Shown: piece after piece, positions 29,958-40,361 of the stretch
Numbering within the stretch: the stretch's first letter is position 1
How the letters are laid out: every line of letters begins with the position of its first letter
Assembly (NCBI GenBank): GCA_021821195.1
Contig: JAKACT010000001.1
Coordinates: 310,001-374,000, forward strand
DNA: 64,000 nucleotides
Direction: 5' to 3'
From: Pseudomonadota bacterium
GTDB taxonomy: Bacteria; Pseudomonadota; Gammaproteobacteria; Xanthomonadales; Xanthomonadaceae
Translations under genes and position numbers: made by a program
Notes under the pieces: model-generated
What the model was told of the DNA's origin: nothing
The model's input: only the letters and a program-made list of their open reading frames with translations
Databases searched by the model: none

Positions 29958-31210
29958 GCCAGACCACGCGCGTGCTGGCCGGCCTCGTCGCCGGTATCGT
30001 CCTCGGCATCCTGCTGGCATGGCTGGCGCCGGATACCGGGTTGCGGATCGCCGCCGTCGTCGAGCCGTTCGGCAAGCTCTGGCTCAACGCCCTGCAGATG
30101 ACCGTGGTGCCGTTGGTATTCGCGCTGGTGGTGGTGGGCATCAACCAGGCCAGCGACGCCGCCCATTCCGGGCGGGTGGCGCGGCAGGCCATCGTCAGCT
30201 TCGTGGTGCTGCTGGCCGCCGCTGCCGCGATGGCCGCCGTGCTGGCGCCGCTGGCGCTGTCGATGCTGCAGCCCGATCCGGCCGTGGCCGCCGCGCTGCG
30301 TGGCCATGCGCAGGACATCGCGCCCCCCGCCGGCGGCTGGGCCGAGGCCCTCGTCGCACTCGTCCCCAGCAATGCCGTTTCCGCCGCCGCGGCCTCGGCG
30401 ATGCTGCCGCTGGTGACGTTCGCGCTGTTCTTCGGCTTCGCCCTGACCCGCCTTGCGCCCGAGCCGCGCGCGCAGGTGGTGGGACTGCTGAAGGCGATCA
30501 GCGACGCGATGATCGTGATCGTGCACTGGGTGCTGTGGGCCGCGCCAGTGGGCATCTTCGCGCTGGTGCTGGCGCTGACAGCGCGCGCCGGCCTCGGCAT
30601 GCTGCAGGCGCTGGGCATCTACATCCTGCTGGAATGCGCGTTGTACGTGCTGGCGGTGGTACTGCTGGTCGCGGTGGCGATCACCGTGGGCAAGCGCCGG
30701 TTCGGCCACTTCATGGGCGGGCTGGTGCCGGTGCAGGCGGTGGCGGCCAGCACGCAATCGTCGCTGGCCACGCTGCCGGCGATGCTGGACAGCGCGCAGA
30801 ACCGGCTGGGCATCCCCGCCCGCGTGTCTGGGCTGGTGCTGCCGATGGCGGTGTCGCTGTTCCGCATCACCTCGCCGATCCAGTACATCGCCACCGCCTG
30901 CTTCATCGCCTGGGCGCTGGGCGTGGACCTGACCGCCGCGCAGCTGGCCACGGGCGTTGCGCTCAGCGTGCTGGTCAGCATGGGCTCGGTGGGCCTGCCG
31001 GGCCAGGCGATCTTCCTCGCCACCAACCTGCCGGTGACCACCGCGATGGGCCTGCCGATCGCGCCGCTGCCGGTGCTGATGGCGGTGGACGCCATCCCCG
31101 ACGTGCTGGCCACCGTGGGCAACGTCACCGGCGACATGACCGCGACGGCGGTGGTGGCGGCGCGCTGCGGCGAGCCGGAACAAGCGGTTCCATCCGAAAC
31201 CACCGCTTGA
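29954..31210 (+). CDS. Dicarboxylate/amino acid:cation symporter (DAACS family)
   Basis: A 418-residue membrane protein of the SDF family (glutamate/aspartate/C4-dicarboxylate symporters, GltP/DctA-like), with eight or so membrane helices and two re-entrant loops. The serine-rich loop AASTQSSLATLP, the following PMAVSLFRITSPIQYIATA helix and the late GLPGQAIFLATNLPVTTAMGLPI region are the substrate- and cation-site signatures. It starts at a GTG inside the stop of the L,D-transpeptidase gene. It would bring in glutamate or similar products of murein-peptide breakdown; the actual substrate is inferred from context. The thr operon follows directly. Confidence 0.92.
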   Translation: MSQTTRVLAGLVAGIVLGILLAWLAPDTGLRIAAVVEPFGKLWLNALQMTVVPLVFALVVVGINQASDAAHSGRVARQAIVSFVVLLAAAAAMAAVLAPLALSMLQPDPAVAAALRGHAQDIAPPAGGWAEALVALVPSNAVSAAAASAMLPLVTFALFFGFALTRLAPEPRAQVVGLLKAISDAMIVIVHWVLWAAPVGIFALVLALTARAGLGMLQALGIYILLECALYVLAVVLLVAVAITVGKRRFGHFMGGLVPVQAVAASTQSSLATLPAMLDSAQNRLGIPARVSGLVLPMAVSLFRITSPIQYIATACFIAWALGVDLTAAQLATGVALSVLVSMGSVGLPGQAIFLATNLPVTTAMGLPIAPLPVLMAVDAIPDVLATVGNVTGDMTATAVVAARCGEPEQAVPSETTA

Positions 31211-31236
31211 CAGCCCTCGCTGCAGTGCAGCAGAGT
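31207..31236 (+). promoter_or_regulatory. Candidate promoter of the thr operon
   Basis: A perfect TTGACA (31207-31212) overlaps the stop codon of the symporter gene; CAGAGT (31231-31236) lies 18 bases on, with three of six -10 matches. Transcription would begin close to the thrL start codon, so the leader message might be leaderless. The location fits; the -10 is weak. Confidence 0.4.
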
Positions 31237-31242
31237 CGGCCC

Positions 31243-31317
31243 ATGTCCCGCCGCATGACCACCACCACGACCATTACCACCGGTACCACGCCGGTGCGGT
31301 CGGTCCTGCCTGGATAA
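31243..31317 (+). CDS. thrL: thr operon leader peptide
   Basis: A 24-codon frame, MSRRMTTTTTITTGTT followed by PVRSVLPG, lies 87 bp before thrA. Nine threonines and one isoleucine in sixteen codons are what a ThrL attenuation peptide needs; the E. coli leader also has runs of TTI and TTG. Ribosome stalling at these codons when charged tRNA-Thr is scarce would favour read-through into thrABC. The start could also be ATG 31255. The mechanism is inferred from composition and position. Confidence 0.8.
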   Translation: MSRRMTTTTTITTGTTPVRSVLPG

Positions 31318-31387
31318 ACCATCCCAGACACACGGCCCCCGCAGCAGAGATGGCGGGGCGCGAATCCCGACTCGACGCGACGCGGGG
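31278..31387 (+). promoter_or_regulatory. Possible thr attenuator region
   Basis: One hairpin (CACCGG with CCGGTG, 31278-31296) overlaps the leader peptide. Downstream, CCCCGC (31337-31342) can pair with GCGGGG at either 31353-31358 or 31382-31387, which would be mutually exclusive. No T-run follows either stem, so a classical intrinsic terminator is not evident. The CACCGGAGG ribosome site of thrA lies just past the last stem. Confidence 0.35.
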
Positions 31388-31404
31388 CTTCCACCGGAGG
31401 CTCC

Positions 31405-33891
31405 ATGGATTCGTCGCAACCTGCACCGCCAAAACCCGTTTGCCGCGCGCACAAGTTCGGCGGCAGTTCGCTGGCCGACGCCGGGCGCATCCGCCATGTC
31501 GCCAGCCTGCTGCTGGCGGATGCCGCCGCGCGACAGATCGCCGTCACCTCGGCGATGCACGGGACCACCAACGCGCTGGTGGCACTGGGTGAAGCCGCCA
31601 CCGGCGGCGGTGACTGGCAGGAGGGGCTGGCCGCCCTGCGCCAGCGCCACCGCGATACCGCGAACACATTGCTGGCCCACCCCGAGGCGGTACTGGCGCG
31701 GATCGACGCGCTCTGCGGCGAGCTGGCCGAGCTGCTGCAGGCCACCTCGCTGCTGCGCCAGCCGGGCCGCACTGCGCTGGAGCGCATCCACGGCATGGGC
31801 GAAGTGCTGTCGACGTCGCTGCTGCATGCGCACCTGCTGGAACGCGGCGGCGACTACGCCCTGCTCGACGCGCGCGAGGTGCTGGTGGTGCGCCATACCG
31901 ACCTCGGCGCGGTGGTCGACTGGGATGCCAGCGCGACGCTGCTGGCCGACTGGCGCGCGCGCCATCCGCAGGCGCGCGTCAACGTGACCGGCTATGTCGC
32001 CCGCGACGAACACGGCCTGCCCACCACGCTGGGCCGCAACGGCAGCGACTACTCCGCGGCGATCTTCGCCAGCCTGTTCAACGCCGACGAGCTGCACATC
32101 TGGAGCGATGTCGATGGCGTGCTTTCGGCCGATCCGCGGATCGTGCCGGAAGCGGTGCCGTTGACCGCGATGAGCTATCGCGAGGCCTGCGAGCTGGCCT
32201 ACTTCGGTGCCAAGGTCATCCACCCGCAGACGATGACGCCGGCGATCGCGCGCGGGCTGCCGATCCTGATGCGCAACACCTTCCGCCCGGATTTCCCCGG
32301 CACCCGCATCGACGCCGATGGCGACCGCAGCGCCGCCGGCCCGGTGAAGGGACTCACGCTGGGCGGCGACTTGGCGCTGGTGTGCCTGGAAGGCGCGGGC
32401 CTGATCGGCGTGCCCGGCACCGCCGAGCGCGTGTTCGCGGCGCTGCATGCCGCGCACATCTCGGTGGTGATGATCTCGCAGGGCAGCTCCGAGCATTCGA
32501 TCTGCTGCGTCGTCCACCAGCGCGAAGCGGCGGCCGCGCGCGACGCGCTGCGCGAGGCGTTCGCCCGCGAACTGGCCGGGGCCCAGGTGCAGGGCGTGAC
32601 GATGCTGGCCGGCGTCAGCGTGCTCGCCGCGGTGGGCGACGGCATGGCCGGCACGCCGGGCGTGGCGGCGCGCATGTTCGATGCGCTGGCGCGTGCGCGG
32701 GTCAACATCCGCGCGATCGCGCAGGGCGCCTCGGAACGCAACATCTCGGTGGCGATCGATTCCAGTGATGCCGCGCGCGCGCTGCGCGCGGTGCACGCCG
32801 CGTTCTGGCTGTCGCCGCAGACGATCGCGCTTGCGGTGATCGGCCCCGGCAAGGTCGGCAGCGCCCTGCTCGACCAGCTGCAGGCGGCGCTGCCGCGGCT
32901 GCGCGAACGCCACAACATCGACCTGCGCCTGCGCGCGCTGGCCAGCCGCAACTCGCTGTGGCTGTGCGAACACGGCGCAGACGCCGACTGGCGCGCACGG
33001 ATGCAGGCGGCTCCGTCAGCGGACGGCCTCGACAGCCTTGCAACGCACCTGCTGGACGCACACCTGCCGCACGCCGTGGTCATCGACTGCAGCGCCAGCG
33101 ACACCGTCGCGCAGCGCTACCCGGACTGGCTGGCCGCCGGCATCCACGTCATCACCCCGAACAAGCAGGCCGGCGCCGGGCCGCTGGAACGCTATGAAGC
33201 GATCCGTGCCGCGCAGGCGAAAAGCGGCGCGCGCTTCCGCTACGAGGCCACGGTGGGCGCCGGGCTGCCGGTGATTTCCACCCTGCGCGACCTGCTGGAC
33301 ACCGGCGACGAACTGCTGGCCATCGAGGGCATCTTCTCCGGCACGCTGGCCTGGCTGTTCAACATGTACGACGGCAGCAAGCCCTTCTCCACGCTGGTGC
33401 GCGAGGCGCACGCGCTGGGCTACACCGAGCCCGACCCGCGCGACGACCTCTCCGGCACCGACGTGGCGCGCAAGCTGGTGATCCTCGCCCGCGAATCCGG
33501 CATGCCGCTGTCGCTGGCCGACGTGCAGGTGGAAAGCCTTGTCCCCGACGCCCTGCGCGACGCCGACCGCGACGCCTTCATGGCCGGGCTGGAAACGCTG
33601 GACGCGCCGATGCGGGCCCGGCTGGACGCCGCCCGTGCCAAGGGCTGCGTGCTTCGATATGTCGCCCGGTTGGCGCGTGATGGCAAGGCATCCGTTGCGC
33701 TGCGCGAGCTTCCCGCCGACCATGCCTTCGCCCACCTGCGCCTGACGGACAACTGCGTGTCGTTCACCACCCGCCGCTACTGCGACAACCCGCTGGTCGT
33801 GCAAGGCCCCGGCGCCGGGCCGGAGGTCACCGCCGCGGGCGTGTTCTCCGACCTGCTGCGTCTGGCCGCAGCGCTGGGAGCCAGGCTGTGA
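31405..33891 (+). CDS. thrA: Bifunctional aspartokinase I / homoserine dehydrogenase I
   Basis: An 828-residue two-enzyme protein for the first and third steps from aspartate to threonine. The N-terminal kinase (about 15-290) has [20 protein letters not shown] and [13 protein letters not shown]; the middle holds two ACT-type regulatory units (about 315-470, [13 protein letters not shown] and [16 protein letters not shown]); the C-terminal homoserine dehydrogenase (about 475-828) has the NAD(P) motif [33 protein letters not shown] and [19 protein letters not shown]. It is probably threonine-inhibited, as in E. coli, and controlled by the thrL leader. It starts after GGAGG, and its stop overlaps the thrB GTG. 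Confidence 0.97.
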   Translation: MDSSQPAPPKPVCRAHKFGGSSLADAGRIRHVASLLLADAAARQIAVTSAMHGTTNALVALGEAATGGGDWQEGLAALRQRHRDTANTLLAHPEAVLARIDALCGELAELLQATSLLRQPGRTALERIHGMGEVLSTSLLHAHLLERGGDYALLDAREVLVVRHTDLGAVVDWDASATLLADWRARHPQARVNVTGYVARDEHGLPTTLGRNGSDYSAAIFASLFNADELHIWSDVDGVLSADPRIVPEAVPLTAMSYREACELAYFGAKVIHPQTMTPAIARGLPILMRNTFRPDFPGTRIDADGDRSAAGPVKGLTLGGDLALVCLEGAGLIGVPGTAERVFAALHAAHISVVMISQGSSEHSICCVVHQREAAAARDALREAFARELAGAQVQGVTMLAGVSVLAAVGDGMAGTPGVAARMFDALARARVNIRAIAQGASERNISVAIDSSDAARALRAVHAAFWLSPQTIALAVIGPGKVGSALLDQLQAALPRLRERHNIDLRLRALASRNSLWLCEHGADADWRARMQAAPSADGLDSLATHLLDAHLPHAVVIDCSASDTVAQRYPDWLAAGIHVITPNKQAGAGPLERYEAIRAAQAKSGARFRYEATVGAGLPVISTLRDLLDTGDELLAIEGIFSGTLAWLFNMYDGSKPFSTLVREAHALGYTEPDPRDDLSGTDVARKLVILARESGMPLSLADVQVESLVPDALRDADRDAFMAGLETLDAPMRARLDAARAKGCVLRYVARLARDGKASVALRELPADHAFAHLRLTDNCVSFTTRRYCDNPLVVQGPGAGPEVTAAGVFSDLLRLAAALGARL

Positions 33892-34820
33892 GCGCCGTGC
33901 GATACGAGGCGCGGGCGTTCGCACCCGGTTCGGTCGGCAATGTCGGCGTCGGCTTCGACGTACTCGGCCACAGCATCGCCGGCATCGGCGATGTCGCCAT
34001 CGTGCGCCGCATCGAGGCGCCGACGGTGCGGATCAGTGCCATCCGCGGCGCCGTCACCGACCTGCCGCTGGAGGCCGCGCGCAACACGGCCGGAATGGCG
34101 CTGATCGCCCTGCGTGAGGCGCTGGCGCTGCCGTTCGGCTTCGAGATCGAGATCGACAAGGGCATCCCGCTGGGCTCCGGGCTGGGCGGCTCGGCCGCGT
34201 CCTGCGTGGCCGCGCTGGTGGCGGCGAACGCGTTGCTGGAGGTGCCGCTGTCGCCCCACGCCCTGTATCCGCATGCGCTGGCCGGCGAAGCCGTGGCCAG
34301 CGGCGGCCGCCATGGCGACAACGTCGGGCCGATGCTGCTGGGCGGGCTGGTGCTGGCCACCGCGGACCGGCTGACGAAGATCGAGGTACCAGCCGCATGG
34401 CACGCGGCGGTGGTGCATCCGCACGCGGTGCTGGAAACCCGCCGCGCGCGCGAAGCGCTGGCCGGGGCCTATGCGCTGAAGGAATTCGTCGCGCAAAGCG
34501 CGAATCTGGCGCAGGTGCTGCTGGGCTGCGAGCGTGGCGACGCGTCGCTGGTGCGGGCCGGCCTTGCGGACGTGCTGGTGGAGCCACGCCGCGCGCCGCT
34601 GATCGCGGGTTTCGCGGCAGTGAAGCAAGCCGCACTGGAGGCCGATGCCATGGGCGCCAGCATTTCCGGCGCGGGGCCCAGCGTGTTCGCCTGGTGCGAG
34701 GATGAAGCCACCGCACGGCGCGCGGGCGGCGCGATGACGGCTGCATTCGCCGCCGCCGGCATCGACAGCGACCTGCACCTCACCGCCATCGCCGGACCGG
34801 CCGCGCGGGTGCTGGCATGA
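33888..34820 (+). CDS. thrB: Homoserine kinase
   Basis: GHMP-family kinase that phosphorylates L-homoserine, 310 residues. The phosphate-binding loop [14 protein letters not shown] is intact, the N-terminal [19 protein letters not shown] and the C-terminal [11 protein letters not shown] blocks are typical. It starts at a GTG (33888) that overlaps the thrA stop and ends in ATGA overlap with thrC, so the three enzymes are tightly coupled. Confidence 0.97.
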   Translation: MSAVRYEARAFAPGSVGNVGVGFDVLGHSIAGIGDVAIVRRIEAPTVRISAIRGAVTDLPLEAARNTAGMALIALREALALPFGFEIEIDKGIPLGSGLGGSAASCVAALVAANALLEVPLSPHALYPHALAGEAVASGGRHGDNVGPMLLGGLVLATADRLTKIEVPAAWHAAVVHPHAVLETRRAREALAGAYALKEFVAQSANLAQVLLGCERGDASLVRAGLADVLVEPRRAPLIAGFAAVKQAALEADAMGASISGAGPSVFAWCEDEATARRAGGAMTAAFAAAGIDSDLHLTAIAGPAARVLA

Positions 34821-36109
34821 ACGCCTACAGCACACGCGGCCGCGCGCCGCTTGTTTCGATCGCGGATGCCATCGCCGCCGGCCTCGCACCGGATGGCGGC
34901 CTGTACATGCCCGCAACATGGCCGTCGTTCACCGTCGCGCAGTTCGAAGGCGCGGACACGCTGGCCGACGTCGCCACCCGATTCCTCGCCCCGTTCTTCG
35001 CCGACGGCGCGCTGGAATCCGCCCTGCCCCGCATCTGCAGCGACGCGTTCGCCATCGAGCCGCCGCTGGTGGATTTCGGCAAGCGCGGCGACTTCCTGCT
35101 GGAGTTGTTCCACGGGCCCACCGCCGCGTTCAAGGACTACGGCGCGGCCTTCCTGGCCGGCTGCCTGGCGGCGCTGCCGCGCGGCGACAAGCCCTTGACG
35201 ATCGTGGTGGCCACCTCCGGCGACACCGGCGCAGCGGTGGCCGCCGCCTTCGACGGCCGGCCCGGGTTCCGCGTCGCCATCCTCTATCCCGATGGCCGCG
35301 TCTCCCCGCGGCAGGCGCACCAGCTGGGCTGCTTCGGCGACAACATCCGCGCGTTCCGCGTGGACGGCAGCTTCGACGACTGCCAGCGACTCGCCAAGAC
35401 CCTGCTCGCCGATGCCGCCTACCGCGCCGAGGTGCCGCTGGGCTCGGCCAACAGCATCAGCCTGGGCCGGCTGCTGCCGCAGGCGGCCTATTACGCGCAC
35501 GCCGCCCTGCAGCACTGGCGCAGCACCGGTCGCACGCTGAACTTCGTGGTGCCCACCGGCAACCTCGGCAATGCGCTGGCCTGCCTGCTGGCCAAGCGCA
35601 TGGGCCTGCCCATCGGCGAGGTGGTACTGGCCAGCAATGCCAATACCGTGCTGCCGGAGTTCTTCGCCGGCGGCGACTACGCACCACGGCCCAGCATCGC
35701 CACGCTGGCCAACGCGATGGATGTGGGCGCGCCCAGCAACTTCGAGCGCCTGCAATCCCTGTATCCCGACAACGCGGAACTGCGCGCCACCCTGCGCGCC
35801 GAAGCGGTCAGCGATGCGCAGATCCGCGCCACCATCGTCCGCGTCCGCCACGAGCGCGGCCACGTCCTCTGCCCGCACACGGCGTGCGCCGCCGAGGTGC
35901 TGGACCGTCTGCGCGCAGGCGGCGCGCAGGGCGACTGGGCCGCTGTCGCCACCGCCCACCCGGCCAAGTTTCCGGAAGTGGTCGAACCGCTGCTGGGCGA
36001 GACCATCGTCCCGCCACCGGCGTTGGCGGCGATGCTGCAACGGCCCAGCCACGCGCAGGCGCTGGGCAACGATGTGGCGCTGCTGAAGCAACGCCTGCGA
36101 AACGCGTGA
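34817..36109 (+). CDS. thrC: Threonine synthase
   Basis: PLP enzyme converting O-phosphohomoserine to L-threonine, 430 residues as in E. coli. The start [11 protein letters not shown], the PLP lysine in [43 protein letters not shown] and [14 protein letters not shown] are characteristic of the gammaproteobacterial class. It is the last gene of thrLABC; no clear intrinsic terminator was seen in the 95 bp before tRNA-Arg. Confidence 0.97.
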   Translation: MNAYSTRGRAPLVSIADAIAAGLAPDGGLYMPATWPSFTVAQFEGADTLADVATRFLAPFFADGALESALPRICSDAFAIEPPLVDFGKRGDFLLELFHGPTAAFKDYGAAFLAGCLAALPRGDKPLTIVVATSGDTGAAVAAAFDGRPGFRVAILYPDGRVSPRQAHQLGCFGDNIRAFRVDGSFDDCQRLAKTLLADAAYRAEVPLGSANSISLGRLLPQAAYYAHAALQHWRSTGRTLNFVVPTGNLGNALACLLAKRMGLPIGEVVLASNANTVLPEFFAGGDYAPRPSIATLANAMDVGAPSNFERLQSLYPDNAELRATLRAEAVSDAQIRATIVRVRHERGHVLCPHTACAAEVLDRLRAGGAQGDWAAVATAHPAKFPEVVEPLLGETIVPPPALAAMLQRPSHAQALGNDVALLKQRLRNA

Positions 36110-36204
36110 GCACAATCGGCAATGCGACCAATCCATGCGGACGAATCAGCAGAATTGCCGGCGGACTGGCGAATTCCCCGGCGATTGCGATAATGGCCGG
36201 TCAA

Positions 36205-36281
36205 GGCCCCGTAGCTCAGCTGGATAGAGCGTCCCCCTCCTAAGGGGAAGGTCGCCCGTTCGAATCGGGCCGGGGTCACCA
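36205..36281 (+). tRNA. tRNA-Arg (anticodon CCT)
   Basis: A 77-base gene with acceptor GGCCCCG against CGGGGTC, D-arm GCTC/GAGC, anticodon stem TCCCC/GGGGA with loop CTCCTAA (anticodon CCT, reading AGG), T-arm GCCCG/CGGGC around TTCGAAT, and an encoded CCA. No integrated element or duplicated 3' end is seen beside it. Confidence 0.97.
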
Positions 36282-36405
36282 GCTCGCCCATTCGCATTCC
36301 AGCGGCAGGCAGGCAACGGCTTCCAGGGTAGGCATGCGCCAGCCTTGTTCGTCTTGTTTGATCTTGACCTGCCCTACGCCAGTACAACTCACCGGAGGTT
36401 CCGCC

Positions 36406-37938
36406 ATGTCCCATCCCGTCCTTACCGCGCTCGGCCTTGCCGCCGTCGAATCCGGCACCTATCTCGGCAACGGCGAATGGTCGAAGACCACCGATGCCGG
36501 CGTGATCGAACCGGTCAATCCGAGCAATGGCGAGGTGCTGGGCCGCGTGCACGCCTCCTCGCAGGCCGACTACGACCTGATCGTCGAACGCGCGCAGGCC
36601 GCCTACAAGGTGTGGCGCACCACCCCGGCGCCGCGCCGCGGCGAGGCCATCCGCCTGTGCGCCGACGCGCTGCGCACCCACAAGGACGCGCTGGGTTCGC
36701 TGGTCGCGCTGGAGATGGGCAAGTCGAAGCCGGAAGGCGACGGCGAAGTGCAGGAAATGATCGACATCGGCGAGTTCGCCGTGGGCCTGTCGCGCCAGCT
36801 GTACGGCCTGACCATGCACAGCGAGCGCCCCGGCCACCGCATGTACGAGCAGTGGCACCCGATCGGCCTGGTGGGAATCATCAGCGCGTTCAACTTCCCG
36901 GTCGCGGTGTGGGCATGGAACAGCTTCGTCGCGGCGGTATGCGGCGACATCTGCATCTGGAAGCCCTCGCCCAAGACCCCGCTGTCGGCCATCGCCAGCA
37001 TGAAGATCTGCAACGAGGCGCTGCGCAAGGGCGGCTTCCCCGACATCTTCTTCCTGTTCAACGACGCCGGCAGCGACCTGGCCCAGGGCTTCGTGGACGA
37101 CAAGCGCATCCCGCTGATCAGCTTCACCGGCAGCACCAAGGTCGGCCGCATGGTCGGCGAGCGCTGCGCGCGCCGCATGGGCCGCAGCCTGCTGGAGTTG
37201 GGCGGCAATAACGCGATCATCCTCGATGAAACCGCCGACCTGAAGCTGGCGATCCCGGGCATCGTGTTCGGTGCGGTCGGCACCGCCGGCCAGCGCTGCA
37301 CCACCACCCGCCGCCTGATCGTGCACGAAGCCGTGTACGACGACGTGCTGGCCAAGCTGGTCACCGCCTACAAGCAGGTGGAAGGCAAGATCGGCGACCC
37401 CACCGACCCGGCCAACCTGATGGGCCCGCTCAACAGCAAGGACGCGGTGGACGCCTACCTCGACGCCATCGCCAAGGCCAAGGCCGCCGGCGGCAAGGTG
37501 GAAACCGGTGGCGCTGCGATCGACCGCCCCGGCAATTTCGTGCTGCCCACGATCATCACCGGCCTGACCAATGACGCCGAGATCGTCCAGCACGAGACCT
37601 TCGCGCCGATCCTGTACGTGATGAAGTACAAGGACCTCGACGAAGCCATCGAGATGCAGAACGCGGTGCCGCAGGGCCTGTCGTCGTCGATCTTCACCAC
37701 CAACCTCAAGCGCGCCGAGGCGTTCCTGTCGGCAGCCGGTTCCGATTGCGGCATCGCCAACGTCAACATCGGCACCAGCGGCGCCGAGATCGGCGGTGCG
37801 TTCGGTGGCGAGAAGGAAACCGGCGGCGGCCGCGAATCCGGTTCCGACGCGTGGAAGGCCTACATGCGCCGGCAAACGAATACCATCAACTACTCCGACG
37901 CACTGCCGCTGGCGCAGGGCATCAAGTTCGACCTCTGA
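36406..37938 (+). CDS. Aldehyde dehydrogenase, ALDH7 type (probable aminoadipate-semialdehyde dehydrogenase)
   Basis: A 510-residue NAD(P)-dependent aldehyde dehydrogenase. The catalytic Cys298 lies in [12 protein letters not shown], the general-base glutamate in [10 protein letters not shown], and the nucleotide loop in [10 protein letters not shown]. The sequence style ([60 protein letters not shown]) is that of ALDH7/antiquitin, which oxidises alpha-aminoadipate semialdehyde in lysine breakdown. GGAGG precedes the ATG. The frame stays open upstream to 36334, but that part is not family-like. A lysine-degradation role would fit DAP/lysine genes nearby only loosely, since no other catabolic gene is present. 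Confidence 0.92.
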   Translation: MSHPVLTALGLAAVESGTYLGNGEWSKTTDAGVIEPVNPSNGEVLGRVHASSQADYDLIVERAQAAYKVWRTTPAPRRGEAIRLCADALRTHKDALGSLVALEMGKSKPEGDGEVQEMIDIGEFAVGLSRQLYGLTMHSERPGHRMYEQWHPIGLVGIISAFNFPVAVWAWNSFVAAVCGDICIWKPSPKTPLSAIASMKICNEALRKGGFPDIFFLFNDAGSDLAQGFVDDKRIPLISFTGSTKVGRMVGERCARRMGRSLLELGGNNAIILDETADLKLAIPGIVFGAVGTAGQRCTTTRRLIVHEAVYDDVLAKLVTAYKQVEGKIGDPTDPANLMGPLNSKDAVDAYLDAIAKAKAAGGKVETGGAAIDRPGNFVLPTIITGLTNDAEIVQHETFAPILYVMKYKDLDEAIEMQNAVPQGLSSSIFTTNLKRAEAFLSAAGSDCGIANVNIGTSGAEIGGAFGGEKETGGGRESGSDAWKAYMRRQTNTINYSDALPLAQGIKFDL

Positions 37939-37947
37939 GGATCGCCC

Positions 37948-38247
37948 ATGAATGCACCCATCCGCCAGACCAGCACGCTCGCCGTGGTGAGCCTCGTCTT
38001 CGGCATCCTTGGCTGGACCCTGCTGCCGTTCCTCGGCAGCCTGGTCGCGGTGGTCTGTGGCCACATGGCGCGCGGCGAGATCCGCCGCGCGCAGGGCGGC
38101 CTGGAGGGCGACGGGATGGCGGTTGCCGGGCTGGTGCTGGGTTACATCGTGATCGGGCTAAGCCTGCTGGCGGTGCTGGCGTTGATCCTGTTCTTCGGCG
38201 GCCTGGCTGCGCTGGTCGGTTTGGCCGGCATGAACGGATCCTTCTGA
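37948..38247 (+). CDS. DUF4190-type small membrane protein
   Basis: A 99-residue protein with two hydrophobic helices (about 10-38 and 55-90) around a loop with GHMARGEIRRAQGGLEGDGMAVAGLVLGY, the DUF4190 signature. Function is unknown; family members are small inner-membrane proteins. It lies 9 bp after the dehydrogenase gene and 6 bp before pyrD, so it belongs to one transcription unit with them. Confidence 0.88.
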   Translation: MNAPIRQTSTLAVVSLVFGILGWTLLPFLGSLVAVVCGHMARGEIRRAQGGLEGDGMAVAGLVLGYIVIGLSLLAVLALILFFGGLAALVGLAGMNGSF

Positions 38248-38253
38248 CCGCGC

Positions 38254-39309
38254 GTGTACGGACTCACCCGCCCCCTACTGTTCGCCCTCGACGCCGAGCG
38301 CGCGCACGGCCTAGGCCTGGCCTCGCTGGAGGCGGCCTACCGCTGCGGCCTGTCGCCGCTGCTGGCGACGCCGCCGCGGCCGCTGCCGACCAAGGCGCTG
38401 GGGCTGACCTTCCCCAACCCGGTCGGGCTTGCCGCCGGGTTGGACAAGAACGGCGCGCATATCGATGCGCTGCTGGCGCTGGGCTTCGGTTTCGTCGAAG
38501 TGGGCACGGTCACCCCGCTGCCGCAGCCGGGCAACCCGCGTCCGCGCATGTTCCGGTTGCCGCAGCAGCAGGCGGTCATCAACCGCCTCGGCTTCAACAA
38601 CCAGGGCGTGGACGTGCTGGTGCGCAACGTCGAGCGGGCCCAGCGCAAGACCGGGCTGCTGGGCATCAACATCGGCAAGAACAAGGACACCCCGAACGAG
38701 GACGCAGTGGCCGACTACATGGTCTGCCTGCGCCGGGTGTATCCGCTGGCCGACTACGTGACGGTCAATATTTCCTCGCCCAATACCGCCGGCCTGCGTG
38801 AGCTGCAGGAAGAGCAGGCCCTGCGCAAGTTGGTCGGCGCCCTGCGCGACGAACAGGAAAAGCTGGCCGCGCGCCATGGCAAGCGGGTGCCGCTGCTGGT
38901 GAAGATCGCCCCCGACCTGTCCGAGAACGACATCGATGCCGCCGCCCGCGTGCTGGGCGACCTGGCGGTGGACGGCGTGATCGCCACCAACACCACGATC
39001 TCGCGCGAAGGCGTCGAGGGGTCGCGTTACGCGCAGCAGGCCGGCGGCCTGTCCGGAGCCCCGCTGATGGGCCAGGCCACCACCGTGCTGCGCATGCTGC
39101 GTACGCGATTGCCGGACACCATCCCGCTGGTCGGCGTGGGCGGCATCCTGCACGGCGCCGATGCGGCCACCAAGCAGGCGGCCGGCGCGTTGCTGGTGCA
39201 GACCTATACCGGCCTGGTCTACCGCGGCCCGGCGCTGATCGCCGAATGCGTGGACGCGCTGCGCCGGCGCAAGGAAGCCCCCAGCCGCGGTACCCTGCCG
39301 CCCGAATGA
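38254..39309 (+). CDS. pyrD: Dihydroorotate dehydrogenase (quinone), class 2
   Basis: Membrane-associated FMN enzyme of pyrimidine synthesis, 351 residues. The N-terminal amphipathic helix ([19 protein letters not shown]) that touches the membrane is the class 2 mark. FMN and substrate residues lie in [23 protein letters not shown], the catalytic-serine loop [22 protein letters not shown] and [10 protein letters not shown]. It starts at a GTG (38254), and its stop overlaps the murB ATG. Confidence 0.97.
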   Translation: MYGLTRPLLFALDAERAHGLGLASLEAAYRCGLSPLLATPPRPLPTKALGLTFPNPVGLAAGLDKNGAHIDALLALGFGFVEVGTVTPLPQPGNPRPRMFRLPQQQAVINRLGFNNQGVDVLVRNVERAQRKTGLLGINIGKNKDTPNEDAVADYMVCLRRVYPLADYVTVNISSPNTAGLRELQEEQALRKLVGALRDEQEKLAARHGKRVPLLVKIAPDLSENDIDAAARVLGDLAVDGVIATNTTISREGVEGSRYAQQAGGLSGAPLMGQATTVLRMLRTRLPDTIPLVGVGGILHGADAATKQAAGALLVQTYTGLVYRGPALIAECVDALRRRKEAPSRGTLPPE

Positions 39310-40361
39310 ACGTCGCCCGCGGCAACGGCTATCGCATCGCCGAAAACGCCCGGCTCGACGCGCGCAATACCTTCGGCGTGCGCGCCACCGCGCCAATGCT
39401 GGTGGAAGCCACCGACGCCGCGGCGCTGCCGGAGCTGTTCGGCTACGCGATGCTGCGCGACGCATCCACGCTGGTACTGGGCGGCGGCAGCAACCTGCTG
39501 TTCGCCGGCGACCCGCCGGGTGCGGTGCTGGCGCTGGACACGCGTCGCATCGACATGGTCGAAGACGATGGCGCGCGCGCCATCGTCCGCGCCGATGCAG
39601 GCGTGGGCTGGCACGACTTCGTGCTGTGGACGCTGGGCCACGGCCTGGCCGGGCTGGAAAACCTGGCCCTGATCCCCGGCACCGTCGGCGCCGCGCCCAT
39701 CCAGAACATCGGCGCCTACGGCGTGGAGGCGTGCGAGCACGTGCACGCGGTGGAAGCCTTCGACCGCGACAGCGGCGGCTTCGTGCGGCTGGCCGCGGCC
39801 GACTGCGCCTTCGCCTACCGCGACTCGCTGTTCAAGCACCTGCCCGACCGTTACGTGGTGAGCGCGGTGGAGTTCGCGCTGTCACGCACGTTCCAGCCGC
39901 GGCTGGGCTATGCCGGGATCGAGGACGAATTGCGCGCGATGGGCATCGACGGCAGCCCGCGCGCCGCGCAGGTGGCCGAAGCGGTGATCCGCATCCGCCG
40001 CCGCAAGCTGCCGGACCCGGCCGTGGTCGGCAATGCCGGCAGCTTCTTCAAGAACCCGATCGTGCCCGCCGCGCAGGCCGAGGCGCTGCTCGCCGCAAAC
40101 CCGGCGATGCCGGTGTTCCGCGCTGCCGACGCGGGCTCGCGCAAGCTTTCCGCGGCCTGGCTGATCGACCAGTGCGGCTGGAAGGGCCACCGCGACGGCG
40201 ACGCCGGGGTGTCCGCCGACCACGCGCTGGTGCTGGTCAACCACGGCGCCGCCACCGGCCCGGAGCTGCTGGCGCTGGCGCGCAGGATCGCCGAGTCCGT
40301 GCAGGCCCGTTTCGGCGTGGCGATCGAGCCCGAGCCGCGGATCGTGGGCGCGCACTGGTGA
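39306..40361 (+). CDS. murB: UDP-N-acetylenolpyruvoylglucosamine reductase
   Basis: FAD enzyme that completes UDP-MurNAc synthesis, 351 residues, type I (E. coli-like) length. Motifs: NTFGVRA, the FAD loop [33 protein letters not shown], the proton-donor serine in [10 protein letters not shown], and the C-terminal EPEPRIVG. It overlaps pyrD by ATGA and the transporter gene by GTGA, so it is in the middle of a coupled cluster. Confidence 0.97.
   Translation: MNVARGNGYRIAENARLDARNTFGVRATAPMLVEATDAAALPELFGYAMLRDASTLVLGGGSNLLFAGDPPGAVLALDTRRIDMVEDDGARAIVRADAGVGWHDFVLWTLGHGLAGLENLALIPGTVGAAPIQNIGAYGVEACEHVHAVEAFDRDSGGFVRLAAADCAFAYRDSLFKHLPDRYVVSAVEFALSRTFQPRLGYAGIEDELRAMGIDGSPRAAQVAEAVIRIRRRKLPDPAVVGNAGSFFKNPIVPAAQAEALLAANPAMPVFRAADAGSRKLSAAWLIDQCGWKGHRDGDAGVSADHALVLVNHGAATGPELLALARRIAESVQARFGVAIEPEPRIVGAHW

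Noticed and set aside
31337-31387. Classical Rho-independent terminator for thr attenuation
   Set aside because: Stems exist but no T-run follows, so it is listed only as a possible attenuator region.
30619-32973. A 784-codon minus-strand frame opposite the symporter, thrL and thrA
   Set aside because: Shadow of strongly supported plus-strand genes; no start signal or domain.
36205-36405. tRNA-Arg as a possible integration site
   Set aside because: No duplicated tRNA end, integrase or accessory gene is present downstream; the next genes are housekeeping.
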